From assembly GCF_000012385.1 (NCBI RefSeq), contig NC_007940.1:310001-374000 (forward strand): DNA of 64,000 bases, in the 5' to 3' direction. Origin of the DNA: Rickettsia bellii RML369-C (GTDB taxonomy: Bacteria > Pseudomonadota > Alphaproteobacteria > Rickettsiales > Rickettsiaceae). Numbering within the stretch: the stretch's first letter is position 1; every line of letters starts with the position of its first letter. Position numbers and translations under genes: made by a program. The notes beneath the pieces are model-generated. The model was given only the letters and a program-made list of their open reading frames with translations. It was not told where the DNA came from and did no database searches. Below are positions 1-8,445 of the stretch, piece after piece.

Positions 1-340
1 GTGAAATACTTTCAAGCAATAAAAAATTCTGTGAGCCTGTTAAAATAAACTGCCCAGCAATTTGGTCATTATCTACTTTTGTTTGTATATATGAAAATAA
101 ATTAGGACAGTATTGTACTTCGTCAATAATTGCACCTTGACTATAAGTAGATAAAAAACCTCTAGGATCTTTTTGGGCAAACTCTCTTATATCTATATCC
201 TCAAGTGAGACATAGGGTTTATCTGAAAAAATCATTTTTACTAAAGTAGTTTTACCAGATTGGCGTGGACCTGTAACAGTAACTACTGGATAATATTTTG
301 CCGAATATTTTATATAATCGGTTATATCACGATCAAACAT
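1..340 (-). CDS. DUF4143-type AAA ATPase, N-terminal part (runs off the window)
   Basis: The reading frame starts at the ATG complementary to 338-340 and continues past the window edge, so only about 113 residues are seen. The text begins MFDRDITDYIKYSAKYYPVV and is followed by a Walker A loop (TGPRQSGKTTLV, about residues 23-34). Further on come SLEDIDIREFA, DPRGFL and a Walker-B-like IIDEVQ, then LTGSQNF. This order is characteristic of the prokaryotic AAA family often named DUF4143/AAA_14. Members are common in intracellular bacteria, sometimes as toxin-antitoxin-like or accessory ATPases, but substrates are unknown. The C-terminal DUF4143 domain lies outside the window, so intactness cannot be judged. 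The gene diverges from tolQ across a 171-base spacer. Confidence 0.8.
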   Translation of the reverse strand, partial: MFDRDITDYIKYSAKYYPVVTVTGPRQSGKTTLVKMIFSDKPYVSLEDIDIREFAQKDPRGFLSTYSQGAIIDEVQYCPNLFSYIQTKVDNDQIAGQFILTGSQNFLLLESIS

Positions 341-511
341 AATATAAATTTGCTAATATTAATTATTGTACAAATTATAAATCCAATTTCTAATTTGTAC
401 AATATTTTTATATCTTAATCCTCTAGAAACTCAAAATTTTCTATATACCTAATGACAAAATCAAAATATGAATATATTATTTAATTTTAAGATAATTAAA
501 TAATATATTCA

Positions 512-1237
512 ATGAGTGCAGATACTAATATTAGCGATGGTTTAGAAGTCGCTGTGCAAGATCATTTATCGATTTTTTCTTTAATAAGTTCATCTGATAT
601 TATTGGTAAGTCAGTTATGCTAATGCTGCTTATCGCTTCTATTTGGTCGTGGGCTATCATTCTGGATAAGGTATTTAAGTTAATGCAAGTGCAACGAAAA
701 ATGCGAGCATTTGAAAATACTTTTTGGTCAGGTGGTGTTTTAGAGCAGCTATATGATAGCATAAAAAGGTCAGTTAATAATCCGCTAGCTTTAATATTCG
801 TCTCAGCTATGGATGAATGTAAAAGTATAAATACTAAGGGACTTCCTGAGCTATTAAAAAATAATCATAAAGAGCGTATTACAAATTCTATGTATCTTGC
901 TCAAAACAGAGAAATCGAAAAACTAGAGAAGAACTTAAGCTTTCTAGCAACTGTTGGCTCTAGTAGCCCGTTTATTGGGTTATTTGGTACTGTTTGGGGG
1001 ATTATGCACAGTTTCCAGTCGATTGCTACTTCTAAAAATACCTCACTTGCTGTAGTAGCCCCTGGTATTGCTGAAGCGTTACTTGCAACCGCAATAGGCT
1101 TATTTGCAGCTATTCCTGCCGTAATTTTTTACAATTATCTTATTTCCCGTATTACTCTGATCAATAATAAAATTGAGGATTTTATTAGCGAGTTAAACTC
1201 TATACTTTCTAAGGCAATCGATCAGGAGAAGATGTAA
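512..1237 (+). CDS. tolQ: Tol-Pal system proton channel subunit TolQ
   Basis: TolQ forms, with TolR, the inner-membrane proton channel that energises TolA and links inner membrane, peptidoglycan and outer membrane during division. The 241-residue protein has the expected three membrane segments: about residues 26-46, 141-160 and 182-205. The MotA/TolQ/ExbB signature lies in the second and third (FIGLFGTVWGIMHSF and ATAIGLFAAIPAVIFYN). Length fits the family. It is the first gene of tolQ-tolR-tolA and overlaps tolR by one base (TAATG). No strong ribosome binding site precedes the ATG. Confidence 0.95.
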   Translation: MSADTNISDGLEVAVQDHLSIFSLISSSDIIGKSVMLMLLIASIWSWAIILDKVFKLMQVQRKMRAFENTFWSGGVLEQLYDSIKRSVNNPLALIFVSAMDECKSINTKGLPELLKNNHKERITNSMYLAQNREIEKLEKNLSFLATVGSSSPFIGLFGTVWGIMHSFQSIATSKNTSLAVVAPGIAEALLATAIGLFAAIPAVIFYNYLISRITLINNKIEDFISELNSILSKAIDQEKM

Positions 1238-1668
1238 TGGCTATTAAGCTTGCCGGAAGTAATAGAAAAAGTAAAAGAGCTGTAGTTAGTGAAATCAACG
1301 TTACGCCGCTTGTCGACGTAATGCTTGTGTTGCTAATTATTTTTATGATCACTTCCCCGATGTTAGTTTCAGGCGTAAATGTCGACTTACCTGAAACAAA
1401 TTCGAGTCCAATCTCAGGACAAGATGAGCCTTTAGTTGTTACTATCAATAATAAAGGTGAAGTTTTTCTTCTTGAAACACCTATTGAAAGAAAGTATTTA
1501 ACGGATAAGCTTGTAAATATTACTAAAGAGAAAAAAGATACTAGGATTTTTGTGAGAGGTGATAAAAACGTTTCTTATGGTGAAGTGGTAGAAATAGTAT
1601 CAGAAATTCATGCAGCCGGATTTTCTCGTGTAGCTCTTATTTCAAATATTAAAAATAATGAAAAGTAA
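1237..1668 (+). CDS. tolR: Tol-Pal system protein TolR
   Basis: TolR is the ExbD/TolR-family partner of TolQ: one membrane helix carrying a channel aspartate, then a periplasmic dimerisation domain. The 143-residue product has the family signature EINVTPLVDVMLVLLIIFM at about residues 19-37, with the key Asp in LVDVML. It is followed by a periplasmic domain with the expected DKNVSYGEVVEIV segment. The start overlaps the tolQ stop and is preceded by AGGAGA at 1220-1226, indicating translational coupling. The 3' end overlaps tolA by 11 bases. Confidence 0.95.
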   Translation: MAIKLAGSNRKSKRAVVSEINVTPLVDVMLVLLIIFMITSPMLVSGVNVDLPETNSSPISGQDEPLVVTINNKGEVFLLETPIERKYLTDKLVNITKEKKDTRIFVRGDKNVSYGEVVEIVSEIHAAGFSRVALISNIKNNEK

Positions 1669-2629
1669 CGATACAAACAATAAGGATAATTTCACAGTTT
1701 TCCTTAGCTGCTCTATTGCACTGCACTTACTTCTTTTATATTTTTTTCTATTTGGTATGCCATCTCTTTTTGAAAAATTACCTGAAGAGCAAATCATCAC
1801 TTTTGAAATGCTACCTGTTAACGACAAACCCAATATCATAACACAGACGAAGCAAAAAGAAGCTCCGATAGAGAACGAAGATGCTAAAAAATCAGAGCAA
1901 ACTAAACCTAAAGAAGAGAAGCCTAAAGATTTGCCTAAAGAGGAAAAAGCAAAAGAACCTGAAACCAAATCGGTAGAAGAAAAGCCTAAAATAGAAGAAA
2001 ATAAACCTATCATCGAGCCAAAGCCAGAAGAAAATTTACCTGATAAGAAAGAAGAAATTAAGGAAGAAAAGCCTAAAGAAGAGGAAAAAAAACAAGTAGC
2101 AGAGGCAAAAAAAACTGAAGAAAAGAAAGAAGAAAAAAAGCCGGTAGAGAAACCTAAAGACAAAAAAAAGCAAGAATCTAAAACTGATGAGCTTGATTCT
2201 CTATTAAAGAACTTGGAACAGTCTTCAGAAGGTGATAATGTAAAATCGAATAAGCAAAAAAGATCAGCGAAAGTTGATAATAAAAAAGAAGCTAAAGGAG
2301 TTTATACGGAAGGATTGCCTCTTTCTGATAGCGAAAGCTCACTAATAAAGCGTCAGATTGAAAGACACTGGAATAATATTCCGGCAGGTGCTAGAGGTAA
2401 TAATAAGGTAAAAATAATTATCAGTATTATATTAGATAAAGCAGGGAATGTAGAGCAGGCAAAAGTGAAAGAAAAAATTTGTCCTGGTATTCCAAACAGT
2501 GTTTGTGAAGCATTAGCAGACAGTGCAGTCAGGGCAGTATGGAAAGCAAGCCCTATCGAAAATCTTGATCCTGCAAGATTTAATCATTGGAAAGAAATTA
2601 ATTTTAACTTCGACCCTAGTAGATTGTAA
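1658..2629 (+). CDS. tolA: TolA / TonB-C-domain envelope protein
   Basis: This is the TolA-type periplasm-spanning link between TolQR and TolB/Pal. Visible are a short cytoplasmic N-terminus, one membrane helix (about residues 17-40), a long Lys/Glu/Pro-rich rod (about 60-215) and a folded C-terminal domain (about 220-323). The last contains SESSLIKRQIERHWN and GNVEQAKVKE, as in alphaproteobacterial TolA domain III/TonB C-like domains. It is 323 residues long. The rod is low-complexity and probably length-variable between strains. It starts inside the end of tolR. The large open frame antisense to the rod is a composition artefact. Confidence 0.88.
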   Translation: MKSNDTNNKDNFTVFLSCSIALHLLLLYFFLFGMPSLFEKLPEEQIITFEMLPVNDKPNIITQTKQKEAPIENEDAKKSEQTKPKEEKPKDLPKEEKAKEPETKSVEEKPKIEENKPIIEPKPEENLPDKKEEIKEEKPKEEEKKQVAEAKKTEEKKEEKKPVEKPKDKKKQESKTDELDSLLKNLEQSSEGDNVKSNKQKRSAKVDNKKEAKGVYTEGLPLSDSESSLIKRQIERHWNNIPAGARGNNKVKIIISIILDKAGNVEQAKVKEKICPGIPNSVCEALADSAVRAVWKASPIENLDPARFNHWKEINFNFDPSRL

Positions 2630-2632
2630 CCT

Positions 2633-2730
2633 GTCATCCCGTGATTTATTCACGGGATCCAGTTAAAAATAATAATAAAATTAGTATTTTTTATTATTTT
2701 CTGGATACTGTGGACAAGCCACAGTATGAC
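2633..2730. repeat. Dispersed palindromic repeat, type A
   Basis: This 98-base inverted repeat starts GTCATCCCGTGATTTATTC and ends GGACAAGCCACAGTATGAC. It has a GGATCCAG/CTGGATAC inner pair and an AT-rich core containing AATACTAAT-like inverted pairs. The same architecture recurs about ten times in this window. It begins three bases after the tolA stop, and its hairpin could stabilise or end the tolQRA transcript. A trailing piece (about 2738-2790) carries the GGCGTTTTTC, CCACA(C/G)AGGCAATGC motif that often follows these repeats. Confidence 0.85.
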
Positions 2731-2805
2731 TACCTTAGGGCGTTTTTCAATCCACACAGGCAATGCTAGCCATGGGGTGAAGCCACCACACAAAGGAGTA
2801 ATTTA

Positions 2806-4140
2806 GTGAAAAACATTATATATTGTATTCTATTATTATTTAGCTTTAATAGCTATGCTCTTGAGACAATCAATATCGAGCATGGAAAGGCTGATCCTAC
2901 CCCTATAGCGGTGAATAATTTTGAGGCTGATTCTGCTTCGGATAATACAGTAGGTCATGAAATAGTGAAAGTTATATCTAATGATTTAAAACTTTGCGGG
3001 TTGTTTCATCCTATTTCTTCGGCTTCTTTTATAGAAGAGAAAACTGGTATTGGGTATAAACCGCTTTTTGCTGCATGGCGTCAAATCAATGCTAGTTTAT
3101 TAGTTAATGGGGCAGTAAAAAAGCTTGAAAATGGTAAGCTTAAAATCAGTTTTATATTATGGGATACATTACTTGAAAAACAGCTCGGCGGTGAAGTACT
3201 TGAACTGCCTGAAAATCTATGGCGAAGAGCAGCCCATAAAATTGCTGATAAAATTTATGAAAAAATCACAGGTGATACTGGTTATTTTGATAGTAAGATA
3301 ATATATGTAGCTGAAAGCGGTCCTGATTTAAAAAAAGTAAAAAGAATTGCTTTAATGGATTATGATGGGGCTAATAACCGATATATCACCGATGGTAAAT
3401 CGTTAGTTTTAACTCCAAGGTTTTCTGGTTCAGCAGATAAGATTTTTTATGTTTCCTATGCTACTAAAAGACGTACTCTTGTTTATGAAAAGGATTTAAA
3501 AACAGGCAAAGAAAGCATAGTTGGTGATTTTGCTGGAATATCCTTTGCTCCAAGATTTGCACCTGATGGTAGAAAAGCTGTAATGTCTATAGCTAAGAAC
3601 GGCTCAACTCATATTTATGAAATTGACCTTGCAACAAAAAGGCTTCATAAACTAACTGATGGTTTTGGCATTAATACTTCCCCAAGCTACTCACCGGACG
3701 GACGCAGAATCGTCTTTAATTCTGATAGAAATGGTGTTCCTCAACTGTATATAATGAATTCTGATGGTAGCAATGTCCAGCGTATTAGTTTTGGTGGTGG
3801 TTCTTATATGGCTCCCAGCTGGTCGCCTCGAGGGGATTATATAGCATTTACTAAAATTATTAGAGGTTCAGAAGGTAAAACTTTTAATATCGGTGTTATG
3901 AAGCCATATCCGCAAGATGATGAAAATAGTGAAAGAGTAATAGCAAGCGGTTATTTAGTCGAAAGCCCTTGTTGGTCACCTAATGGACGGGTTATTATGT
4001 TTGCTAAAGGTTGGCCATCAAACGGCAAATCTTCCGGCAAAAATAGAATTTATGCAATTGACTTGACCGGTCATAACGAAAGGGAAATAAAAACTCCTGG
4101 TGATGCGTCCGATCCTGAATGGTCAAATTTACTAAATTAA
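2806..4140 (+). CDS. tolB: Tol-Pal system beta-propeller protein TolB
   Basis: TolB is the periplasmic beta-propeller that binds Pal and TolA. The product is 444 residues. A signal peptide (about 1-18, ending SYA) is followed by an N-terminal TolB_N domain (about 25-150). A six-bladed propeller of WD40-like PD40 repeats comes next ([44 protein letters not shown]). A GTG start is used, supported by AAAGGAG at 2791-2797. It is separated from tolA by a palindromic repeat, so it may have its own promoter or depend on read-through. pal is not in the window. Confidence 0.95.
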   Translation: MKNIIYCILLLFSFNSYALETINIEHGKADPTPIAVNNFEADSASDNTVGHEIVKVISNDLKLCGLFHPISSASFIEEKTGIGYKPLFAAWRQINASLLVNGAVKKLENGKLKISFILWDTLLEKQLGGEVLELPENLWRRAAHKIADKIYEKITGDTGYFDSKIIYVAESGPDLKKVKRIALMDYDGANNRYITDGKSLVLTPRFSGSADKIFYVSYATKRRTLVYEKDLKTGKESIVGDFAGISFAPRFAPDGRKAVMSIAKNGSTHIYEIDLATKRLHKLTDGFGINTSPSYSPDGRRIVFNSDRNGVPQLYIMNSDGSNVQRISFGGGSYMAPSWSPRGDYIAFTKIIRGSEGKTFNIGVMKPYPQDDENSERVIASGYLVESPCWSPNGRVIMFAKGWPSNGKSSGKNRIYAIDLTGHNEREIKTPGDASDPEWSNLLN

Positions 4141-4240
4141 CATCTCATGAATTCCCTAATCTAATATAAATTAATAAATTTACTTTATATTAAATTTGTG
4201 TTAAAATACCCCAGTTTTAATAATTTAGGATTAATTTTTT

Positions 4241-5937
4241 ATGAAAAATAAAGTCAAAAAGCTATTAATGACGCTTGTTGCAAGCAGTACATTAATTACT
4301 AGCGGTAGTACACTAGCTACTCCTCCTCAAACCTTTTCAAATGTTTTTACTTTTGGTGATAGCTTTTCTACATCAGCTGATAGTTGGGCAGCTTTAGTCA
4401 CTGAGCATTATGGTTCTAAATATGTAGTTAATCAGACAAATTTTGCCATAGGTGGAACAACAACTAATGATTTAAATACTGAGCTAAATAACTATAAAAC
4501 AAATGTAAGGGGATTTGATCAAAATGCTCTTTATATGATGTATATGGGCGGAAATGATTTAGCAGATATCCTTGAGATTGAATTTCCATATGAGATTAAT
4601 GAACTTACCAGGGCTCGTGGTATATCTGATGATGATGTTGTAGCTGGCTTGCAAGATGGTTCGTTAACATTGCAAGATTTTCCAGAAGTAGCAGAACAAA
4701 TATTAAATGGTGGTGAAAATACTGGTAAATTTATTAAAAATATCGCTGATAATGGAGCTAAATATATAGTAGTATTAAATCATTTTAATGAATTTTATAG
4801 GCAAGAAGAAGCCTTTTGGCTAGCAAATAGTGAAGTGCAGTTTTTCTTATATGGGTTTTTAAGTAACTCATTTAACCAAGCCGTTGATAGCGGAATAAAC
4901 GCATTTGCCCCTTCTGCAAATATAATATATGCCGATTATGCTAGATTAGTAAAGGAATTAATTACTAATCCTTCCAGCTATTTTACAGCAAACGAGTTGT
5001 CAAATACATATAGAAATCAAGGTATACTTGATGGTACTATTCACCCTACAGCTGCAGCACATAAAATTACTGCCCAATATGTGCTTTCTGTAATTGAGTC
5101 ACCGAGCCGCATCGCTTATGTAAGAGAAATACCAATCGCAATTGGTGAAAATGTAGCTCAAAATATTCGCTCTAAATCCTATGATTTAACAATGAATGAA
5201 AGTGAAAAGTTTAGCGGTGATAAAATGGCAATTACCTAGATTTCCATACTAAATCCAAAACTGTTAAAGATATTGGAATTAAAAAATCAGATACCTCTGA
5301 AATCGCTGCAAATTTTAACTATAAGCTTGCAGATAATTTAGTAGTTGGTTTTGGTATCAATGGTGATAAATCTAATATGAGCTTTAAAAATAATAATGGT
5401 AAAGCAGAAATTAAAGAATTATTACTAACATTAAATGGTACTTATAAATTTGATAACCCTATATTTGTATATGGTGCTATCGGTAGTGGCTGGATTAAAT
5501 ATGATATCAAGCGTCAAATTAACCTTGGTCAAGCTGTAAGAATAGAGCAAGGTAAGCCAAGAGGTATGCATTATATGGCTACTATTGGTACAGGATATCA
5601 ATATAATGCCTTTGCAGAAACAAATTTAACACCTTTTATAAATGTTAATTACCAAAAAGTTTCCTTAAAGTCATATACTGAGAAAGGTGAAATCAGTAGT
5701 ACTACTATGAGTTTTAATATTCCGGATCGTAAATCTGTAATAACAGAAATAGGTGCTAGAATTGATGGAAATGTTAATTTGAAAGAAAATATTTCTGTTA
5801 CCCCATCACTTGTTGGTATTAGTGGTGAGTTATCAGCTCAAACTAATAATATAAATTATGGTGTCAGAGCTGGAAGTAGATTAAGTAAGAATACAAAATT
5901 CTGGTTCGCTGGTTTATTTTGTAAATATTCGTTTTAA
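4241..5937 (+). pseudogene. GDSL-lipase autotransporter, frameshifted
   Basis: Two open frames (4241-5239 and the frame of 5377-5937) join into one approximately 565-codon gene. Part one has a signal peptide (about 1-26) and a GDSL esterase domain: nucleophile block FTFGDSFS (Ser about 41), GGTTTND, GGND at 103-106 and the catalytic DGTIH pair (Asp264/His268). Part two is a beta-barrel ending in aromatic Phe (KYSF), as in autotransporter translocators. The downstream frame is open from just after 5232 (reading NYLDFHTKSKTVKD), so one base was lost near 5225-5235 and TAG at 5237 ends the first part. Family knowledge: such esterases are displayed on the outer membrane. As written, the passenger has no barrel. 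Confidence 0.85.
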
Positions 5938-6245
5938 TTGATTGCTACATAGATCAAAAAATGCCCTCGATGTCATCCCCGTATGGCATTGTTGCGTGAT
6001 CATTTTTCTGTGTCATCCCGTGGCTTGACCACAGGATCCAGAAAAAAGCGAGATGAATCGAGCTTTTAGCACTAAAGGTTTAACGTATTAAAGTTTTTTC
6101 ATTACTGGATTCCCGCCTATGCGGGAATGACATCGGAACCACGCAACAATGCCTACCGTGATTTATGAACTAGAGCCAGTTAATAATACTAATAAAATTA
6201 GTATTATTTATTATTTTCTGGATCTAGTTAGCAAGCCACGGTATT
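5938..6245. other. Repeat-filled intergenic region left of IS110 copy 1
   Basis: No gene is seen. At 6012-6131 there is a palindromic repeat whose left arm is type A (GTCATCCCGTGGCTTGACC) while its right arm is type B (CCCGCCTATGCGGGAATGAC), so the halves come from different repeat classes. From about 6157 to 6245 there is the left portion of another type A repeat, ending CCACGGTAT. The IS110 element begins there, and the missing right end (GACATCGAGGGCG) reappears at 7447. Confidence 0.8.
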
Positions 6246-6489
6246 GTAAGAAAAGAAAGTGATATAATATAAGTTATAAATGTAATATAAACATTTATAA
6301 GAGAGTGTTAATACCCTATATCATGATATAGGGTATTAAGCGGGCATAAGCGACCGTCACGGCATAGGTTTTATACGACCGGAGTCACAAGGTACTATAG
6401 CCCGACTCTCGAGAAGTTTGAATAGTTGGAAGGGATGCGATAAGCACGCCCGATTACAATCCTAAACAATATAAAATCTCGAGGTACAT
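6246..6489 (+). ncRNA. Candidate IS110 bridge RNA leader, copy 1
   Basis: The non-coding leader is conserved in all three copies. It holds a 14-bp perfect hairpin at 6308-6339 (stem TTAATACCCTATAT, loop CATG). A long-range pairing of CGGGCAT (about 6341) with ACGCCCG (about 6446) encloses smaller hairpins. The segment CACGGCAT at 6358-6365 resembles the target flank CCACGGTAT. In the IS110 group the left-end non-coding region is known to encode the bridge RNA that pairs with target and donor DNA. Assigning that role here is inference from position, structure and the octamer match. Confidence 0.5.
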
Positions 6490-7445
6490 ATGATAAAATA
6501 TCACAAACATATAGGAATTGATATAGGAAAATATAATTTTGTAGTAGGAATAGAGGGCATAAAAGATACAAAAGAATATGAGAATACAAGTTTCGGTATA
6601 TTTGAATTTATTAATGATAATAAGGATATTTTAGCAAACTCTCTAACTGTAGTTGAAACAACAGGCGGATATGAACTAGAGTTATTGTATAGCTTATGTG
6701 AAAGAGGTTATGTAGTACATAGAGCAGATGCAAGAAAGGTAAAGAATTTTATCAGATCATATGGTAATAGTGCAAAAACAGATAAGTTAGATGCTAAAGC
6801 ATTAGGATTATATGGTAAGGAGCGAGCAGATAAGCTTGAAGTATTTAAGCCTGAATCAAAACAAAATATACAATTATTTCGGTTAGTACAAAGACGGAAT
6901 GATTTAAAGCAAATGTTAGTTGCCGAAAAGAATAGATTACAACAAGCAAATACAGATAAGTTTGTTAAAAATAGCTGTATAAATATGATAGATGTTTTAA
7001 GTAATCAAATTACAGAGATTACTAATCAGGTAGAAGTGATTATATCATCAGATCAGCTGTTAAAAGCAAAGCATGAGATATTGAAAGAGATAAATGGCAT
7101 TGGTAATATAGTTGCTTTTGAGTTATTAATATTATTACCGGAGTTAGGGAAGTTAACAAGACGGCAGATTGCTTCTCTTGCAGGGCTTGCTCCAAAAGCT
7201 AATGATAGTGGTAAATATCAAGGATATAGAAAGGTAGGACATGGTAGAGCAGGAGTCAAGCTATACTATTCCTTGCTGCTATGTCAGCCCGTAATAGCAA
7301 GACTTCTGGTTTAAGACTCTTTTATGAGCGACTCATTAACAATGGTAAAAAGAAAATGGTCGCTCTTACCGCTTTAATGCGTAAAATTATTGTCATCGCT
7401 AATGCTAAATTAAAATCTCTTCTTTTTAATTTAAAACATAGTTGA
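6490..7445 (+). pseudogene. IS110-family DEDD recombinase (transposase), frameshifted
   Basis: The N-terminal RuvC-like DEDD domain is present: HIGIDIGKYNF with the first Asp, VVETTGGYE with Glu, and TDKLDAKALG with the paired Asp. A coiled segment follows, then the C-terminal Transposase_20 domain (EINGIGNIVAFELL, LAGLAP, GKYQGYRKVGHGR). The frame shifts near 7255: as read it ends at 7314, while another frame continues ILFLAAMSARNSKTSGLRLF to the stop at 7443-7445. That second part carries the serine region expected of IS110 enzymes. Copy 2 lacks the same base, so the change predates copying or is a programmed shift. An AGG precedes the ATG. Confidence 0.9.
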
Positions 7446-7519
7446 TGACATCGAGGGCGTTTTTCGATCTACGCAGGCAATGCCTCCACGTAATAATATC
7501 TGCAACTTAGTGCTATGAC

Positions 7520-8283
7520 TTAATTACGTAGATAATTTTTTATTAGGTCAAATTTATAACCTTTTTTATGGAGCTTAGTAATTAACTGTTGTAATTGTTC
7601 TGGACCATTGAATTGCTCTTGAAACATTTCATCATGCATAAGCAATATTAGCTTATTAGGTAAAATTGTGTTTCCGGCATTAAATTTATCTTCTATTTCT
7701 TGTACTAAATGCGTAACTGATTGGATTGGTTTACCATGTATATTATGAGCCCATTCTAAATCCCACCCGAAGATATAAAAACCATTTTTATATATTGCAT
7801 CGTCATCTATTGTCTCCACCGTATCTTCTGCTTTTGTAATATATGGATCATCTTTTTTAAGATTAGGGGTGCGGAATACATCTCTCCCTGGTAACCTTGT
7901 AATAATATGGTCACCCTTTAAACCTAAAGTGGTATTATTTTTCTTTAAATCTTGAATTACATCCGAGCAATGATGATAAAAATACCTATAATGATTGTGT
8001 GCATGAGTATAGCTATGATTTCCTACGTCAATAAGAGGAGATTTTCTAGCAGTACTTATAAAATTTCTTACATCTTGTTTTGCATTATCATAATGTAACC
8101 CCACCATAAACAGCGTAATAGGTGTTTTGGTTTTCAACATAACATTAATCAAATTCTTTGTACCTGGTAACGGTCCATCATCGGATGTTATATAAATCGT
8201 ACGAGCATTTGGTAATGATCCATATGATGTACTTACGATAGTTAATAAGTAACCTAATATAAAAGTATTCTTAAAATTTTCAT
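7520..8283 (-). pseudogene. Polysaccharide deacetylase (NodB family), frameshift in signal peptide
   Basis: This NodB-fold deacetylase acts on peptidoglycan or related glycans outside the cytoplasm. Motifs seen: TSDDGP (two Asp), GNHSYTHAH (metal-binding His pair), RLPGRDVFRTP, GWDLEWA and LLMHDEMF. The long open frame starts only at a TTG (8152), but the same frame is open upstream and encodes ILGYLLTIVSTSYG and the first catalytic motif. The natural start is ATG at 8281-8283 with AGAAGAG upstream. One A appears lost in the run at 8277-8280. Restoring it gives MKNFKNTFILGYLLTIVSTS, a good signal peptide. As written the exported protein cannot be made from that ATG. Confidence 0.8.
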
Positions 8284-8445
8284 AATGTTAATCTCTTCTA
8301 AAGTTATATCGATTGATTATAAAAAGTTTATTGTCATTTTATTTGAAAAATTGGCAATAATATTTCTCATTTTTGATCCTCAAGTATTAAAATATATGCT
8401 GAAGTCAAAAATTTAGATGCTTCTTGCTCTTTTTCGAGTTGATTT

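Larger units (their letters stand above)
6245..7446 (+). mobile_element. IS110-family insertion element, copy 1
   Basis: An approximately 1.2 kb unit consists of a 244-base non-coding leader, a DEDD recombinase gene and almost no 3' non-coding DNA. The ends are inferred by comparing three copies with an uninterrupted repeat at 38598-38710, which reads CCACGGTATGACATCGAGG. Here CCACGGTAT is at 6237-6245 and GACATCGAGG resumes at 7447. No terminal inverted repeats or long target duplications are seen, as expected for IS110. The exact end is uncertain by one or two bases because T and GA are shared at the junctions. Confidence 0.9.

Noticed and set aside
1642..2163. 173-codon open frame antisense to tolA
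   Set aside because: It arises from the Lys/Glu/Pro-rich rod read in reverse (Ser/Phe-rich product); the sense strand is clearly tolA.
6395..6589. 64-codon minus-strand frame repeated in all three IS110 copies
   Set aside because: It spans the leader and recombinase start on the opposite strand; its conservation reflects copy identity only.
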